64,000 nucleotides of DNA from Actinobacillus suis ATCC 33415 (GTDB lineage Bacteria; Pseudomonadota; Gammaproteobacteria; Enterobacterales; Pasteurellaceae), in contig NZ_CP009159.1 in assembly GCF_000739435.1 (NCBI RefSeq), positions 558,001 to 622,000 on the forward strand. The letters run 5' to 3'. The position numbers and the translations under genes are program-made. Position 1 is the first letter of the stretch. Every line of letters starts with the position of its first letter. Of this stretch, positions 26,333-36,496 are shown one piece after another. The notes beneath the pieces were generated by a model that made no database searches, was not told the DNA's origin, and worked only from the letters and a program-made list of their open reading frames with translations.

Positions 26333-27118
26333 ATGTTTGATATTTTGTTTCCGGCTTGGTTAGCCGGTTTATTGTTAGCAGTTATCACCGCTCCATTAGG
26401 TGCATTTGTCGTGTGGCGTAAGATGGCATATTTTGGTGATACGCTTTCTCATTCGGCTCTCTTAGGTGTGGCACTAGGTATTTTTCTCGAAATAGATCCT
26501 TATATTGCAGTTATCATTATGACGTTGATTTTGGCGTTATTACTCGTTTGGTTAGAGCATCGCACCGCTTATTCTCTTGATACGGTGTTGGGTATTATAG
26601 CTCACTGCAGTTTATCGCTCGGTGTGATTACCATTAGTTTACTGGATAATGTACGGGTTGATTTGATGTCTTATCTATTTGGTGATTTACTGGCCATTGA
26701 TTTTAATGATGTTATTTTTATCGGTATCGGCTCAGTATTAATTGCTTCAGTATTGGCATATTTTTGGAAAAAATTACTCTCGATTACGATAAGTCCGGAG
26801 CTTGCGCAGATTGAAGGTTTAAATGTTGCTCGCTTACGTTTACTTTTGATGGTGCTTACCGCATTGACCATTGCATTAAGTATGAAGTTTGTTGGGGCAT
26901 TAATTATTACATCTCTTTTAATTATTCCATCTGCTATTGCTAGACGCTTTGCTAAAACGCCTGAGGCGATGGTGGGCTATGCAATCATATTTAGCATCTT
27001 TTCTATAACCGGTGGATTATTATTTTCCGGTTGGAAAGATACACCGGCAGGGCCTTCCGTGGTCGTTTGTGCAGGAGCGTTATTTTTGCTATCTCTAGCT
27101 AAAAAGGAATCAGAATAA
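26333..27118 (+). CDS. znuB: Zinc ABC transporter permease ZnuB
   Basis: A 261-residue ABC-3 family permease with about eight membrane helices, moving zinc (or manganese) across the inner membrane with ZnuA and ZnuC. The family segments WRKMAYFGDTLSHSALLGVA near the N-terminus and SMKFVGALIITSLLIIPSAIARRFA are clear. It stands alone here; the likely ATPase partner znuC lies 12 kb away at 39563. Zinc specificity is inferred from sequence and from that partner. Confidence 0.9.
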   Translation: MFDILFPAWLAGLLLAVITAPLGAFVVWRKMAYFGDTLSHSALLGVALGIFLEIDPYIAVIIMTLILALLLVWLEHRTAYSLDTVLGIIAHCSLSLGVITISLLDNVRVDLMSYLFGDLLAIDFNDVIFIGIGSVLIASVLAYFWKKLLSITISPELAQIEGLNVARLRLLLMVLTALTIALSMKFVGALIITSLLIIPSAIARRFAKTPEAMVGYAIIFSIFSITGGLLFSGWKDTPAGPSVVVCAGALFLLSLAKKESE

Positions 27119-27315
27119 TTATCGAAGGGAATTGCCGGACATTGTCCGGCTTCTTATAGTGAAATGAATATAAAATAGCACGATAAGCTATAAGATTTTT
27201 GATCTACTTCTATTGAATTATTTTGAAGATTTGTGAAAATAGTTAGCGTTTGACCGGCTTGTCAGTCGGTCTTTCTTTTTTCCCCTACTTTTTGGTCTTA
27301 GCGAAGAATAAATTT

Positions 27316-28116
27316 ATGTGTCAACTACTCGGAATGAATTGCAATACGCCAACAGATATTACTTTTTCCTTTGAAGGATTTCGTCGCCGTGCCGGTTTAA
27401 CAGACCATCATACCGATGGTTTTGGTATCGCCTTTTTTGAAGGTAAGGGGGTGAGGATTTTCCGAGATAATCGCCCGGGGGCTTCATCTCCTATGGCGGA
27501 TTTAGTCAGCGAGTATCGTATCAAATCTTATAATGTTATTTCGCATATTCGTAAGGCGACCCGAGGTGATATTAATTTAGAAAATACTCATCCATTTATT
27601 CGTGAATTATGGGGCGAGAATTGGGTGTTTGCGCATAATGGTACGGTTGAAGATGTAAGACCTTGTCCGGATTGCCATTACCAGCCGATCGGAACAACAG
27701 ACTCTGAAGCGGCATTTTGCTGTATTGTGTCTCGTCTAAAAGAAAAATATCCGGTAAAACCCTCGGAACAACAGATTTTTGATGCGGTAGTTGAGATTAC
27801 TTCGGATATTGCAACCCATGGTGTGTTTAATTTTATTTTATCTAATGGGCATTGGATGATCGCACGTTGTTCCACAAACTTATTCTATGTCACCCGTAAA
27901 GCGCCGTTTAGTAAAGCATTACGCGATGATGATGTAGAAATTGATTTTAGTAAATACACAACACCAAATGATAAGGTGACCATTATTGCGACCCAACCAC
28001 TGACTAAAAATGAAAAGTGGACCAAAATGAAAAATGGTGGTTATGTGATGTTTAAAGATGGTGATCTGTTTCATGAGATTGAAGGTACCTTACCGGATAA
28101 CCAATCACATGTGTAA
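27316..28116 (+). CDS. yafJ: Class II glutamine amidotransferase family protein YafJ
   Basis: A 266-residue N-terminal nucleophile (Ntn) amidotransferase-like protein. The start is fixed by chemistry: Cys2 of MCQLLGMNCNTP must become the N-terminal nucleophile after Met removal, so the ATG at 27316 is correct and the earlier in-frame start at 27250 is not. Conserved segments include DHHTDGFGIAFFEGKG, SHIRKATRGDINLENTHPF and WVFAHNGTVE. The acceptor substrate is unknown. Confidence 0.93.
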   Translation: MCQLLGMNCNTPTDITFSFEGFRRRAGLTDHHTDGFGIAFFEGKGVRIFRDNRPGASSPMADLVSEYRIKSYNVISHIRKATRGDINLENTHPFIRELWGENWVFAHNGTVEDVRPCPDCHYQPIGTTDSEAAFCCIVSRLKEKYPVKPSEQQIFDAVVEITSDIATHGVFNFILSNGHWMIARCSTNLFYVTRKAPFSKALRDDDVEIDFSKYTTPNDKVTIIATQPLTKNEKWTKMKNGGYVMFKDGDLFHEIEGTLPDNQSHV

Positions 28117-28306
28117 TGTTATAGGTATGAATACATCTGAGTTATTTGGCGACAAGTAATTTTTGTTTACCAAATTTTACAATGGATACACTATTAATAA
28201 TGGCCAAAAGTAATCTATTTGCTACTAAATTATTTTTTAGTTTATCAACAAAAATTATAAAAGTAATTGATTTGCTATTTTATGAACGAATGTTCAGTGT
28301 AAATGA
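28117..28306. other. AT-rich intergenic region after yafJ
   Basis: No gene is visible in this stretch. It ends in a promoter-like sequence for the candidate small RNA that follows. Confidence 0.4.
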
Positions 28307-28334
28307 TTGCTTTTTTCTAAAATAAGTTTACAAT
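28307..28334 (+). promoter_or_regulatory. Orphan promoter
   Basis: TTGCTT (28307-28312) and TACAAT (28329-28334), 16 bases apart, with no downstream open reading frame on this strand. Confidence 0.4.
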
Positions 28335-28340
28335 ACAAGA

Positions 28341-28449
28341 CCTAAGATTCTTCAGGCTAATAAGAAGTATTTTAGACAGTCGTAGAGACAAAAATTTTAT
28401 TCATTATGCTTATAAAAAAGGCCAGACATGATGTCTAGCCTTTTTTATT
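28341..28449 (+). ncRNA. Candidate small RNA, about 105 nt
   Basis: A promoter-like sequence just upstream and a strong terminator (AAAAAAGGC, AGACAT, ATGTCT, GCCTTTTTT) at the end bracket about 105 bases without a reading frame. GATTCTTC and GAAGTATT inside could form a first stem. The terminator is also shared with ispF on the other strand, which is the alternative explanation for its presence. Confidence 0.35.
28415..28447. terminator. Bidirectional terminator, ispF side
   Basis: AAAAAAGGCCAGACAT and ATGTCTAGCCTTTTTT; usable in both directions. Confidence 0.85.
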
Positions 28450-28465
28450 TATATTAAAGTCGTTA

Positions 28466-28942
28466 TTATGCTTTAATCAATAATGCGACAGCTTCACACG
28501 CAATACCTTCACCTCTTCCGGTAAAGCCTAGTTTCTCTGTTGTAGTCGCTTTTACATTTACCTGCATCACATCACACTGTAAATCATCCGCGATAGTTTG
28601 ACGCATTTGATCGATATACGGGCGCATTTTGGGCGCTTGAGCAATAATTGTCACATCAACATTTCCGACTTTGTAGCCTTGTGCGCGAACTTGACGATAT
28701 GCTTCAATGAGTAGCTTACGACTATCTGCATTTTTATATTGCATATCCGTATCCGGAAATAGTTTGCCGATATCACCCAGAGCTACAGCACCTAATAAAG
28801 CATCAGTTAGCGCATGCAAAGCGACATCGCCATCGCTATGGGCGATGAAGCCGGTATGATAAGGTACTTCAACGCCGCAAATCATTAACGGACGATCTTG
28901 CCCGAATGCGTGTACGTCAAAACCATGTCCAATTCGTAACAT
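28466..28942 (-). CDS. ispF: 2-C-methyl-D-erythritol 2,4-cyclodiphosphate synthase
   Basis: IspF is the fifth enzyme of the MEP isoprenoid pathway and forms MEcPP with release of CMP. The 158-residue product has Zn ligands in [10 protein letters not shown] (D8, H10) and [19 protein letters not shown]; the C-terminal [19 protein letters not shown] matches the family. It starts 2 bases after the ispD stop in the ftsB-ispD-ispF operon. Confidence 0.97.
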   Translation of the reverse strand: MLRIGHGFDVHAFGQDRPLMICGVEVPYHTGFIAHSDGDVALHALTDALLGAVALGDIGKLFPDTDMQYKNADSRKLLIEAYRQVRAQGYKVGNVDVTIIAQAPKMRPYIDQMRQTIADDLQCDVMQVNVKATTTEKLGFTGRGEGIACEAVALLIKA

Positions 28943-28944
28943 TT

Positions 28945-29622
28945 CTAGTTCTCCATATAATGGGTCAAATAAAATTCAGCTAAGGCTAAGTCTTCCGGGC
29001 GAGTAATTTTCAGATTATCGCTACGCCCAGTAATTAATTGTGGTGTGTAACCGCTCATTTCCATTGCTGAAGCTTCATCAGTAATGGTATATCCATTCTC
29101 TAGCGCATATTTAATCGCTTGTTTTAGCGTGTTCACCGGAAAGAACTGAGGGGTAAGAGCATGCCATAGTGTGGAGCGATCTTCCGTTGCAATGATTTTA
29201 TTGCCATTTGCACGCTTCATCGTATCAATCACAGGCGTGGCAAGAATTGCGCCATTTGGCTCTTTGACTTGCAAAAGTTTGTCTAAATCTGACCGCTTGA
29301 GGCAAGGTCTTGCTGCGTCATGTACTAATACCCAAGCATCTTCATCAATCACTTGCAACGCATTGAATACCGAATCTGCACGAGTTTCACCGCCAAATAC
29401 GATTTGAATTTTAGGCGCGTTCAAGATAGATAGCTCGGTATAATATTGGTCTGTTTCAGAGACTGCTACTACAATTTTCTGAATATCGGGATGTTCAAGA
29501 AAAATATTGAGCGTATGTTCTAAAATTGTTTTTCCCTGTAATTTTAGATATTGTTTCGGCAGAGGCGCATTCATTCGGCTTCCGACACCGGAGGCGGGGA
29601 TTACGGCAATAATTTTTCGCAT
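28945..29622 (-). CDS. ispD: 2-C-methyl-D-erythritol 4-phosphate cytidylyltransferase
   Basis: IspD is the third MEP pathway enzyme, making CDP-ME from MEP and CTP. The 225-residue product begins [20 protein letters not shown] and contains [17 protein letters not shown] and VHDAARPCL, the expected nucleotide-binding and catalytic segments. The ATG at 29622 is preferred over an adjacent TTG at 29625. ftsB ends 12 bases upstream. Confidence 0.97.
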   Translation of the reverse strand: MRKIIAVIPASGVGSRMNAPLPKQYLKLQGKTILEHTLNIFLEHPDIQKIVVAVSETDQYYTELSILNAPKIQIVFGGETRADSVFNALQVIDEDAWVLVHDAARPCLKRSDLDKLLQVKEPNGAILATPVIDTMKRANGNKIIATEDRSTLWHALTPQFFPVNTLKQAIKYALENGYTITDEASAMEMSGYTPQLITGRSDNLKITRPEDLALAEFYLTHYMEN

Positions 29623-29634
29623 CAATGAGTTTCC

Positions 29635-29913
29635 TTACTGTGAACGAGGAACAATACGATAGAATGTTTCACTACCTTTTACCATCTCACGCTCTAAACG
29701 TGCTCGTTCTTCCAACGCATTTACACCATTTTTAAGGTCATTGATTTCTGCCGCGATTAAGCTATTACGCGCGCTTAATTTTGCATTTTCTTCCGTAAGA
29801 ACTTCCACTGCCGTTTGTGCGTCTTGGTAATCGCTCCAGCCGTTTTTACCGAACCAGAAACTATACTGAAAAAATGTCAGTAGTACGGCAAAAAAGATAA
29901 TTAGTAATCGCAT
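29635..29913 (-). CDS. ftsB: Cell division protein FtsB
   Basis: FtsB is a bitopic inner membrane protein that joins FtsL and FtsQ in the divisome. The 92-residue product has a membrane helix at residues 2-20 ([20 protein letters not shown]), then a leucine-zipper coiled coil (about 30-70). The ATG at 29913 makes the helix N-terminal as usual; an in-frame ATG at 29967 would add 18 basic residues. Linkage to ispD-ispF is conserved in gammaproteobacteria. Confidence 0.93.
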   Translation of the reverse strand: MRLLIIFFAVLLTFFQYSFWFGKNGWSDYQDAQTAVEVLTEENAKLSARNSLIAAEINDLKNGVNALEERARLEREMVKGSETFYRIVPRSQ

Positions 29914-30086
29914 TCTATGTCTCTTGAGAGTTAATCGAGTAAAGCGGAATTCTACCTTATTTTGCAAAAAAATAAAAAAATCTTATCGCTTACTGTGTGA
30001 TACTTCATAAAAGGTACGAAAAATTAATAAGTAGTGCAGTTTTTCTTTGATTTCACGCAAATTTTTCAAGTAATTTTAGAGTAAAT

Positions 30087-30101
30087 CTTCAAAATTTGAA
30101 G
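30087..30101. promoter_or_regulatory. Palindrome upstream of pckA
   Basis: CTTCAAAATTTGAAG is a perfect 15-base palindrome 85 bases before the pckA start. It may be an operator; the binding protein is unknown. Confidence 0.3.
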
Positions 30102-30186
30102 TAGTTAACATTTTTTATTCCTCGAATTAGTTAGAATCGCCACAGTTATTAATTTTCAACTTTTACAATCATAAAGAGGTGATTCT

Positions 30187-31797
30187 ATGTTAAGCCGTAT
30201 TGAACAAGAACTAGCACAACTAGGTATTACTAACGTAAAAGAGATTGTACGTAACCCTAGTTATGAGCAATTATTTGAAGAGGAGATGAAGCCGGAATTA
30301 GAAGGCTTTGAAAAAGGCGTACTCACGAATTCCGGAGCAGTTGCCGTAGATACGGGGATTTTTACAGGTCGTTCGCCAAAAGATAAATATATTGTTTATG
30401 ATGAAACATCAAAAGATCACGTTTGGTGGACATCTGATGCGGTTAAAAATGACAATAAACCAATGAGTCAAACAACTTGGCAAAGTTTAAAAGAGTTAGT
30501 GACTCACCAATTATCAAATAAACGTTTATTTGTGATTGATGCATTTTGTGGTGCAAGCCCTCGCCACCGCTTAGCGGTACGAATTATTACTGAAGTAGCA
30601 TGGCAAGCACACTTTGTAAAAAATATGTTTATTCGCCCTTCTGAAGAAGAATTGGCGAATTTCGTACCGGATTTCGTGGTGATGAATGGCTCTAAAGTAA
30701 CCAATCCGAATTGGAAAGAGCAGGGCTTAAATTCAGAAAATTTTGTGGCATTCAACTTAACTGAAGCAGTGCAATTAATCGGCGGTACGTGGTACGGCGG
30801 TGAAATGAAAAAAGGTATGTTCTCTATGATGAACTATCTATTACCTTTCAAAGATATTGCGTCAATGCACTGCTCAGCGAACGTAGGCGAAGACGGTGAT
30901 GTAGCAATCTTCTTCGGTTTATCTGGTACAGGTAAAACAACACTTTCAACCGATCCGAAACGTAAATTAATCGGTGATGATGAACACGGTTGGGATGATG
31001 AAGGTGTGTTCAACTACGAAGGTGGTTGCTATGCGAAAACCATTAACCTTTCAGAAGAAAATGAGCCGGATATTTATCGTGCGATTCGCCGTGACGCTTT
31101 ATTAGAAAATGTGGTTGTTCGTGAAGATGGTTCAATTGATTTTGCCGATAAATCAAAAACAGAAAATACGCGTGTGTCTTATCCGATTTACCATATTGAT
31201 AATATTGTGGAACCGGTATCAAAAGCGGGTCATGCGAAAAAAGTAATTTTCTTAACAGCGGATGCGTTTGGTGTATTACCACCTGTATCTAAATTAACGC
31301 CTGAACAAACTAAATATTATTTCTTATCCGGCTTTACGGCAAAATTAGCGGGTACAGAACGTGGTATTACTGAACCGACACCAACTTTCTCAGCTTGTTT
31401 CGGTGCTGCATTCTTATCGCTTCACCCGACTAAATATGCGGAAGTATTAGTGAAACGTATGGAAGCAGCGGGTTCTCAAGCATACTTGGTGAATACAGGA
31501 TGGAATGGTTCAGGTAAACGTATTTCTATCAAAGATACACGTGGTATTATTGATGCGATCTTAGATGGTTCAATTGAAGAAGCAACAACACATCAATTAC
31601 CGATTTTCGATTTAGCTGTGCCGGATGCATTACCGGGAGTAGATACTGCGATTTTAGATCCACGTGATACTTATGCGGATAAAGCACAATGGCAAACTAA
31701 AGCTGAAGATTTAGCCGGTCGTTTTGTGAAAAACTTTGAAAAATATACCACAAATGATGAAGGTAAGGCTTTAGTTGCAGCTGGTCCAAAACTTTAA
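30187..31797 (+). CDS. pckA: Phosphoenolpyruvate carboxykinase (ATP)
   Basis: PckA interconverts oxaloacetate and PEP with ATP/ADP. In capnophilic Pasteurellaceae it often runs in the PEP-carboxylating direction toward succinate (known for A. succinogenes; inference here). The 536-residue product has [11 protein letters not shown], the P-loop [19 protein letters not shown] and the metal-binding [19 protein letters not shown] precedes the ATG. Monocistronic. Confidence 0.97.
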   Translation: MLSRIEQELAQLGITNVKEIVRNPSYEQLFEEEMKPELEGFEKGVLTNSGAVAVDTGIFTGRSPKDKYIVYDETSKDHVWWTSDAVKNDNKPMSQTTWQSLKELVTHQLSNKRLFVIDAFCGASPRHRLAVRIITEVAWQAHFVKNMFIRPSEEELANFVPDFVVMNGSKVTNPNWKEQGLNSENFVAFNLTEAVQLIGGTWYGGEMKKGMFSMMNYLLPFKDIASMHCSANVGEDGDVAIFFGLSGTGKTTLSTDPKRKLIGDDEHGWDDEGVFNYEGGCYAKTINLSEENEPDIYRAIRRDALLENVVVREDGSIDFADKSKTENTRVSYPIYHIDNIVEPVSKAGHAKKVIFLTADAFGVLPPVSKLTPEQTKYYFLSGFTAKLAGTERGITEPTPTFSACFGAAFLSLHPTKYAEVLVKRMEAAGSQAYLVNTGWNGSGKRISIKDTRGIIDAILDGSIEEATTHQLPIFDLAVPDALPGVDTAILDPRDTYADKAQWQTKAEDLAGRFVKNFEKYTTNDEGKALVAAGPKL

Positions 31798-31829
31798 GAT
31801 AAAATGATTCCTGTTTGTTAGAAAGAAGC

Positions 31830-31862
31830 AAAGCGCTAAGTGAAAACTTAGCGCTTTTTATA
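31830..31862 (+). terminator. pckA terminator
   Basis: AAAGCGCTAAGT and ACTTAGCGCTTTTT with a short loop. Confidence 0.9.
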
Positions 31863-31882
31863 TAGCATGAAGAAATAATATA

Positions 31883-31939
31883 AAAGCGGTCAAATTTTGC
31901 TATTTTTTTGCAAAAAACAGTAAAAAATAACCGCTTGTT
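31883..31939. terminator. Inverted uptake-signal pair between pckA and sucD
   Basis: AAAGCGGTCAAATTTTG and CCGCTTGT flank a GCAAAA-rich loop; it lies between two convergent genes and may terminate both. Confidence 0.5.
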
Positions 31940-31940
31940 A

Positions 31941-32813
31941 CTATTTATTAAGGAGTTCGTGAAGCGCAGCTCCAATTTCCGCTAAACTTCGCACCGTTTT
32001 TACACCCGCTTGTTCTAGAGCCTTAAATTTTTCATCTGCCGTACCTTTACCTCCACTGATAATCGCACCAGCATGGCCCATACGTTTCCCTTTTGGTGCA
32101 GTAACACCGGCAATATAGCTTACAACCGGTTTGGTGACGTGCATTTTGATAAATTCAGCTGCTTCTTCTTCTGCGGTACCACCGATTTCACCAATCATTA
32201 CAATTGCCTCTGTTTCCGGATCAGCTTGGAATAATGTCAAAATATCGATGAAGCTTGATCCAGGAATCGGATCGCCGCCAATACCAACACAGGTTGACTG
32301 TCCGAATCCTTCGTCTGTTGTTTGTTTGACCGCTTCATAAGTTAATGTGCCGGAACGAGACACAATACCGATTTTTCCTTTTTTATGAATATGAGCAGGC
32401 ATAATACCGATTTTACATTCATCAGGTGTGATAATACCCGGACAATTTGGGCCAATCATTCGTACACCGCTTTCTTTTAATTTTTGTTTAACGATCAGCA
32501 TATCCAAGGTTGGAATACCTTCGGTAATGCAGACAATCAGTTGGATGCCGGCATCAATCGCTTCTAAAATCGCATCTTTACAGCCGGGTGCCGGTACATA
32601 AATGACGCTTGCGGTTGCACCGGTTTTTTCTACTGCTTCACGTACGGTATTAAATACCGGTAAGCCTAAATGGGTTGTACCACCTTTATTGGGCGAGATA
32701 CCACCGACAAGTTGAGTACCGTATGCTAATGCTTGCTCACTATGGAATGTACCTTGTCCACCAGTAAAACCTTGGCAGATAACTTTAGTATTTTTATCAA
32801 TTAAAATTGCCAT
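31941..32813 (-). CDS. sucD: Succinyl-CoA synthetase alpha subunit
   Basis: SucD carries the phosphohistidine of the ADP-forming succinate-CoA ligase in the TCA cycle. The 290-residue product has the CoA site [18 protein letters not shown] and the active His in [18 protein letters not shown]. The ATG at 32813 has AAGGAA upstream and starts [15 protein letters not shown]; a longer in-frame start at 32843 lies inside sucC. The gap to sucC is a single base. Confidence 0.97.
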   Translation of the reverse strand: MAILIDKNTKVICQGFTGGQGTFHSEQALAYGTQLVGGISPNKGGTTHLGLPVFNTVREAVEKTGATASVIYVPAPGCKDAILEAIDAGIQLIVCITEGIPTLDMLIVKQKLKESGVRMIGPNCPGIITPDECKIGIMPAHIHKKGKIGIVSRSGTLTYEAVKQTTDEGFGQSTCVGIGGDPIPGSSFIDILTLFQADPETEAIVMIGEIGGTAEEEAAEFIKMHVTKPVVSYIAGVTAPKGKRMGHAGAIISGGKGTADEKFKALEQAGVKTVRSLAEIGAALHELLNK

Positions 32814-32814
32814 A

Positions 32815-33981
32815 TTATTTCCCTTGTGCTGCTCTGACTGCAAATTGTGCCGCTTGTGTTAATGTAGTGGCTGCAATGAGACTTAAACCGCTGTTTGCGA
32901 GAAGCTGACGACCTAATTCGGCATTTGTTCCTTCTAAACGCACAACAACCGGAAGACTGACTCCGACTTCATTAACTGCAGCAATAATACCTTCTGCAAT
33001 TAAATCACATCTGACAATGCCGCCGAAGATATTGACCAAGACTGCTTTCACATTTTGATCGGAAAGAATTAATTTAAAAGCTTCTGCAACACGTTCTTTG
33101 GTTGCTCCACCACCGACATCTAAAAAGTTTGCCGGACGACCACCGTGTAATTTGACGATATCCATCGTTCCCATTGCTAAGCCAGCGCCGTTAACCATAC
33201 AGCCGATATTTCCATCTAACGCAACATAATTGAGCTCCCATTTTGCTGCTTCAGCTTCTCGAGGATCTTCTTGGCTTGGGTCTTGTAGAGTTTTGAGTTC
33301 AGGGTGGCGATAAAGTGCGTTGCTATCGACAACCATTTTGGCATCTAAGCAGAGTAATTGACCTTGTTTGGTCAGCACGAGAGGATTTACTTCAACTAGA
33401 GCAAGATCTTTTTCAATAAATAAATTGGCGAGTTGTACAAAAATATGTGCGAATTGTTTAATTTGATCGCCGGAGAGTCCTAATTGGAAGGCAAGTTCTC
33501 GGCCTTGAAATGCTTGAGCGCCGGTAAGCGGATCGATAGTTACTTTATGGATAAGTTCGGGCGTTTGCTGAGCGACATCTTCAATATTCATACCACCGGC
33601 ACAGGATGCCATAAATACGATTTTTTGTGATGAGCGATCAACTACTGCACCTAAGTATAATTCACGTTCGATTTGGCAAGTTTCTTCAATATAAATCGTA
33701 TTTACCGGTTGTCCATGAGCATCGGTTTGGAATGTGACTAAATGCTGCCCAAACCATTTATCGCAGAACTCACGAACGTCTGCGTCATTACGGACTAATT
33801 TAACCCCACCGGCTTTGCCTCTTCCTCCTGCATGGACTTGACATTTAGCCGCCCAAATATCTCCGTTTAATTGTTGAATGGCGGAAAGCGCCTCATGCGT
33901 ATTTGTACAGGCAATACCGTGACTCACTGGGAGTTGATATTGTGCAAAAATTTGCTTTGCTTGATATTCATGTAGGTTCAT
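32815..33981 (-). CDS. sucC: Succinyl-CoA synthetase beta subunit
   Basis: The beta subunit (388 residues) binds nucleotide and succinate. The N-terminal [15 protein letters not shown] and the ATP-grasp segments [18 protein letters not shown] and [20 protein letters not shown] are typical, as is [14 protein letters not shown] leader segment of about 170 bases separates it from the VirK-like gene, so sucCD are a unit apart from sucAB. Confidence 0.97.
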   Translation of the reverse strand: MNLHEYQAKQIFAQYQLPVSHGIACTNTHEALSAIQQLNGDIWAAKCQVHAGGRGKAGGVKLVRNDADVREFCDKWFGQHLVTFQTDAHGQPVNTIYIEETCQIERELYLGAVVDRSSQKIVFMASCAGGMNIEDVAQQTPELIHKVTIDPLTGAQAFQGRELAFQLGLSGDQIKQFAHIFVQLANLFIEKDLALVEVNPLVLTKQGQLLCLDAKMVVDSNALYRHPELKTLQDPSQEDPREAEAAKWELNYVALDGNIGCMVNGAGLAMGTMDIVKLHGGRPANFLDVGGGATKERVAEAFKLILSDQNVKAVLVNIFGGIVRCDLIAEGIIAAVNEVGVSLPVVVRLEGTNAELGRQLLANSGLSLIAATTLTQAAQFAVRAAQGK

Positions 33982-34095
33982 ATAATTTCCTGTATAGAAT
34001 CATTTTTGTTAGAAATTCTTTCAGAAATTTAATGGATCTCAGTTAAAAAAGCAAATTGAAGATAGCAGGGAAAATGCAAAAAGATATGAAAATTT

Positions 34096-34132
34096 AACCG
34101 CTTATATTTAACTTATAAGCGGTTAAAAAATA
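34096..34132 (-). terminator. Hairpin downstream of the VirK-like gene
   Basis: AACCGCTTATA and TATAAGCGGTT form a perfect stem containing the uptake-signal core. Confidence 0.6.
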
Positions 34133-34153
34133 GTGAGCCGAAGCAGATAAGTA

Positions 34154-35017
34154 TTAGGCAATTCCAAATGCCATGCGGATATTGCCTTCTATTTGTTCAA
34201 GTAGTGCAAAGCGTTTACGATACATCGAACGTTTTTTGCTTGGGATGCGTTCAAGCGATTTATCGCTCGCCACAGACATTTGCCAATAATCTTTTAGGAT
34301 TCCACCGCTTTCACTAAAAATAGCATCATAATCAACAACATAACGTTTGCTTTGGATAAATCGAGATTTATTTTGATATTTATGCGGAATACCAAGTAGC
34401 TGCTTATAGCCAAGCACGGAAGCAAGCAACTTCATACTTTCTACCATTAAATGAGCAGGGCGTAGGCCATAACATTGCTTAGTTAATTGTTTCATTAACT
34501 CTTTGGCATTGGCTTGGTTAGAGCCTTGAATCACACCGATAAGTAGTGCATTTTCAACTAGCCCAAAAGTTAATAGATATACAAGCTGTTGTGAACTTTT
34601 TTGATATAGCTCCAATGCCCAAAAACCTTCCATAGGTTGATGTTCATTGATATTCAAACGAAGCTCAAAATCCGAGATGATTTCGCCAAAGCTTATTGAC
34701 TTTTCCCATAGTGGAGGTAATTGGTATTGAGCTAATGCTTTCGGGAGAAAGGTTAAGTTATCACAAATTGCTTGAAAACGTTGTGTTGCACTAAAACGCT
34801 TATCCAAAAAACGATGCACAAGAGGATAACTATAATTAGGTCTTTGATTCAACAGAGGAATAAGTGCCGGATTCTGATTTATAAATTGAGTGAATAAATT
34901 AATTTGTTTTTGATGTAAACGAGAACGTAACCAGAAGCGTAAACGTTTAAGACGATAAGATTTTTGAGGAGTATCAGGATATATTTTGTATGCACTCGGG
35001 TAATTGTAATCAGTCAT
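34154..35017 (-). CDS. VirK/YbjX family protein (DUF535)
   Basis: A 287-residue DUF535 protein. Recognisable segments are KALAQYQLPPLWEKSISFGE, LRLNINEHQPMEGFWALELY, LLIGVIQGSNQANAKELMKQ and LLGIPHKYQNKSRFIQSKRY. Relatives include VirK of Shigella and YbjX/SrfN-like proteins; some are PhoP-regulated and linked to host-peptide resistance, but the biochemistry is unknown. No signal peptide is evident. It sits alone between sucC and sucB. Confidence 0.88.
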   Translation of the reverse strand: MTDYNYPSAYKIYPDTPQKSYRLKRLRFWLRSRLHQKQINLFTQFINQNPALIPLLNQRPNYSYPLVHRFLDKRFSATQRFQAICDNLTFLPKALAQYQLPPLWEKSISFGEIISDFELRLNINEHQPMEGFWALELYQKSSQQLVYLLTFGLVENALLIGVIQGSNQANAKELMKQLTKQCYGLRPAHLMVESMKLLASVLGYKQLLGIPHKYQNKSRFIQSKRYVVDYDAIFSESGGILKDYWQMSVASDKSLERIPSKKRSMYRKRFALLEQIEGNIRMAFGIA

Positions 35018-35096
35018 ATTTCTCTAAATTTGCTCAATAATGACGTTATAATACAATAAAATTGATTAATTTACAAAGTGTGTGTGAACTTTATTA

Positions 35097-35129
35097 AAAA
35101 ACCGCTTACAGGATGCTGTGAGCGGTTTA
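35097..35129 (-). terminator. sucAB terminator
   Basis: AAACCGCTCACAG and CTGTAAGCGGTTT (read on the minus strand) followed by a T-run. Confidence 0.85.
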
Positions 35130-35150
35130 CTTAATTAAGCTGATTAGCTG

Positions 35151-36380
35151 TTAAATTTCAAGTAATAAACGTGTCGGATCTTCTAATAAATCTTTGACAG
35201 CAACTAAGAAACCAACAGATTCACGTCCATCAATTAAACGATGGTCATAAGAAAGTGCTAGATACATCATTGGACGAATAACCACTTGGCCGTTTATGGC
35301 AACCGGGCGATCTTTAATGGCGTGCATCCCTAAAATCGCACTTTGTGGTGGATTGATGATCGGGGTAGACATTAATGAACCGAATACACCACCGTTTGTA
35401 ATGGTAAAATTACCGCCGGTTAAATCTTCTACGGTTAATTTACCGTCACGACCTTTTTCAGCAAGCTCTTTAATCGTTTTCTCAATATCCGCCATCGATA
35501 ATTTATCGCAGTTACGGATAACCGGTGTGACTAAGCCGCGAGGGGTTGAGACCGCAATACTAATATCGAAATAGTTGTGATATACCACATCATCACCGTC
35601 AATCGATGCATTGATTTCCGGATAACGTTTTAATGCTTCAACAACCGCTTTAATATAGAACGACATAAAGCCTAAACGTACACCGTGTTGTTTTTCAAAT
35701 TTTTCACCGTAAGTTTTACGTAATGTCATAATCGGCTGCATATCCACTTCATTGAATGTGGTTAACATTGCCGTTGTATTTTTCGCTTCTAACAGACGTT
35801 CAGCAATACGTTTACGTAAACGTGTCATTGGCACACGTTTTTCGCTACGTGCTGAGTAAGACACGGTACTGACAGTGCTTTGCTCTGTGTCAATAGCCTG
35901 TTTTGAAGCTTGTGTTTGACGTTGTGCTAAATGATGTTCAATATCTTCACGGGTAATTCTGCCGCCAACACCGGTACCTTTGACTAAATGAGCCTCAATA
36001 TTGTGTTCAGCCAATAAACGGCGAATCGCTGGGCCTTGAGAATCCGCATCGGAATGGTCATGCTCAATAGCTGCAGACTTACGATCCGCCGGAGTCGCTT
36101 CATTCGTTGGTTTAATCGTTTCTTGGGTGAAATCGCCTGCTTGGACGGTTGAGATTTTGCCGAGTAATTGTTTGGAAATAACAGTAGCGCCTTGAACTTG
36201 GCAGATTTCCGCTAAAATACCGTCATGCGGCGCTGGTACTTCTAATACGACTTTATCCGTTTCAATTTCAACGATTACTTCATCACGTTTAATTGCATCA
36301 CCCACATTCTTATGCCAAGTAGCAACAGTCGCATCTGCAACAGATTCGGGTAAGTCCGGCGTTAAAATTTCAATAGTCAT
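35151..36380 (-). CDS. sucB: Dihydrolipoyllysine-residue succinyltransferase (E2 of 2-oxoglutarate dehydrogenase)
   Basis: SucB is the core of the 2-oxoglutarate dehydrogenase complex. The 409-residue product has one lipoyl domain (lipoylated Lys43 in [14 protein letters not shown]), a peripheral subunit-binding domain ([20 protein letters not shown] then [11 protein letters not shown]) and the acyltransferase domain with catalytic [15 protein letters not shown] near the C-terminus. It follows sucA after about 115 bases that contain a paired uptake signal. Confidence 0.97.
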   Translation of the reverse strand: MTIEILTPDLPESVADATVATWHKNVGDAIKRDEVIVEIETDKVVLEVPAPHDGILAEICQVQGATVISKQLLGKISTVQAGDFTQETIKPTNEATPADRKSAAIEHDHSDADSQGPAIRRLLAEHNIEAHLVKGTGVGGRITREDIEHHLAQRQTQASKQAIDTEQSTVSTVSYSARSEKRVPMTRLRKRIAERLLEAKNTTAMLTTFNEVDMQPIMTLRKTYGEKFEKQHGVRLGFMSFYIKAVVEALKRYPEINASIDGDDVVYHNYFDISIAVSTPRGLVTPVIRNCDKLSMADIEKTIKELAEKGRDGKLTVEDLTGGNFTITNGGVFGSLMSTPIINPPQSAILGMHAIKDRPVAINGQVVIRPMMYLALSYDHRLIDGRESVGFLVAVKDLLEDPTRLLLEI

Positions 36381-36435
36381 GATTTACGTTCCTTTATATT
36401 CGTTAACACAGTGTTTTAGCTGTGCCGATAATTTT

Positions 36436-36495
36436 GCAAGCGGTCGAATTTGATGATTTTTTTGCAAAATTTTGCTGAAATTTGACCGCTTATTT
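36436..36495 (-). repeat. Inverted uptake-signal pair between sucA and sucB
   Basis: CAAGCGGTCGAATTT and AAATTTGACCGCTTAT flank a short loop inside the operon. Read on the minus strand it may attenuate sucB transcription. Confidence 0.55.
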
Positions 36496-36496
36496 G

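Noticed and set aside
28284..28295. GAACGAATGTTC, matching the Gram-positive LexA box GAAC-N4-GTTC
   Set aside because: Pasteurellaceae LexA is expected to use the CTG-N10-CAG type box, and no SOS gene follows.
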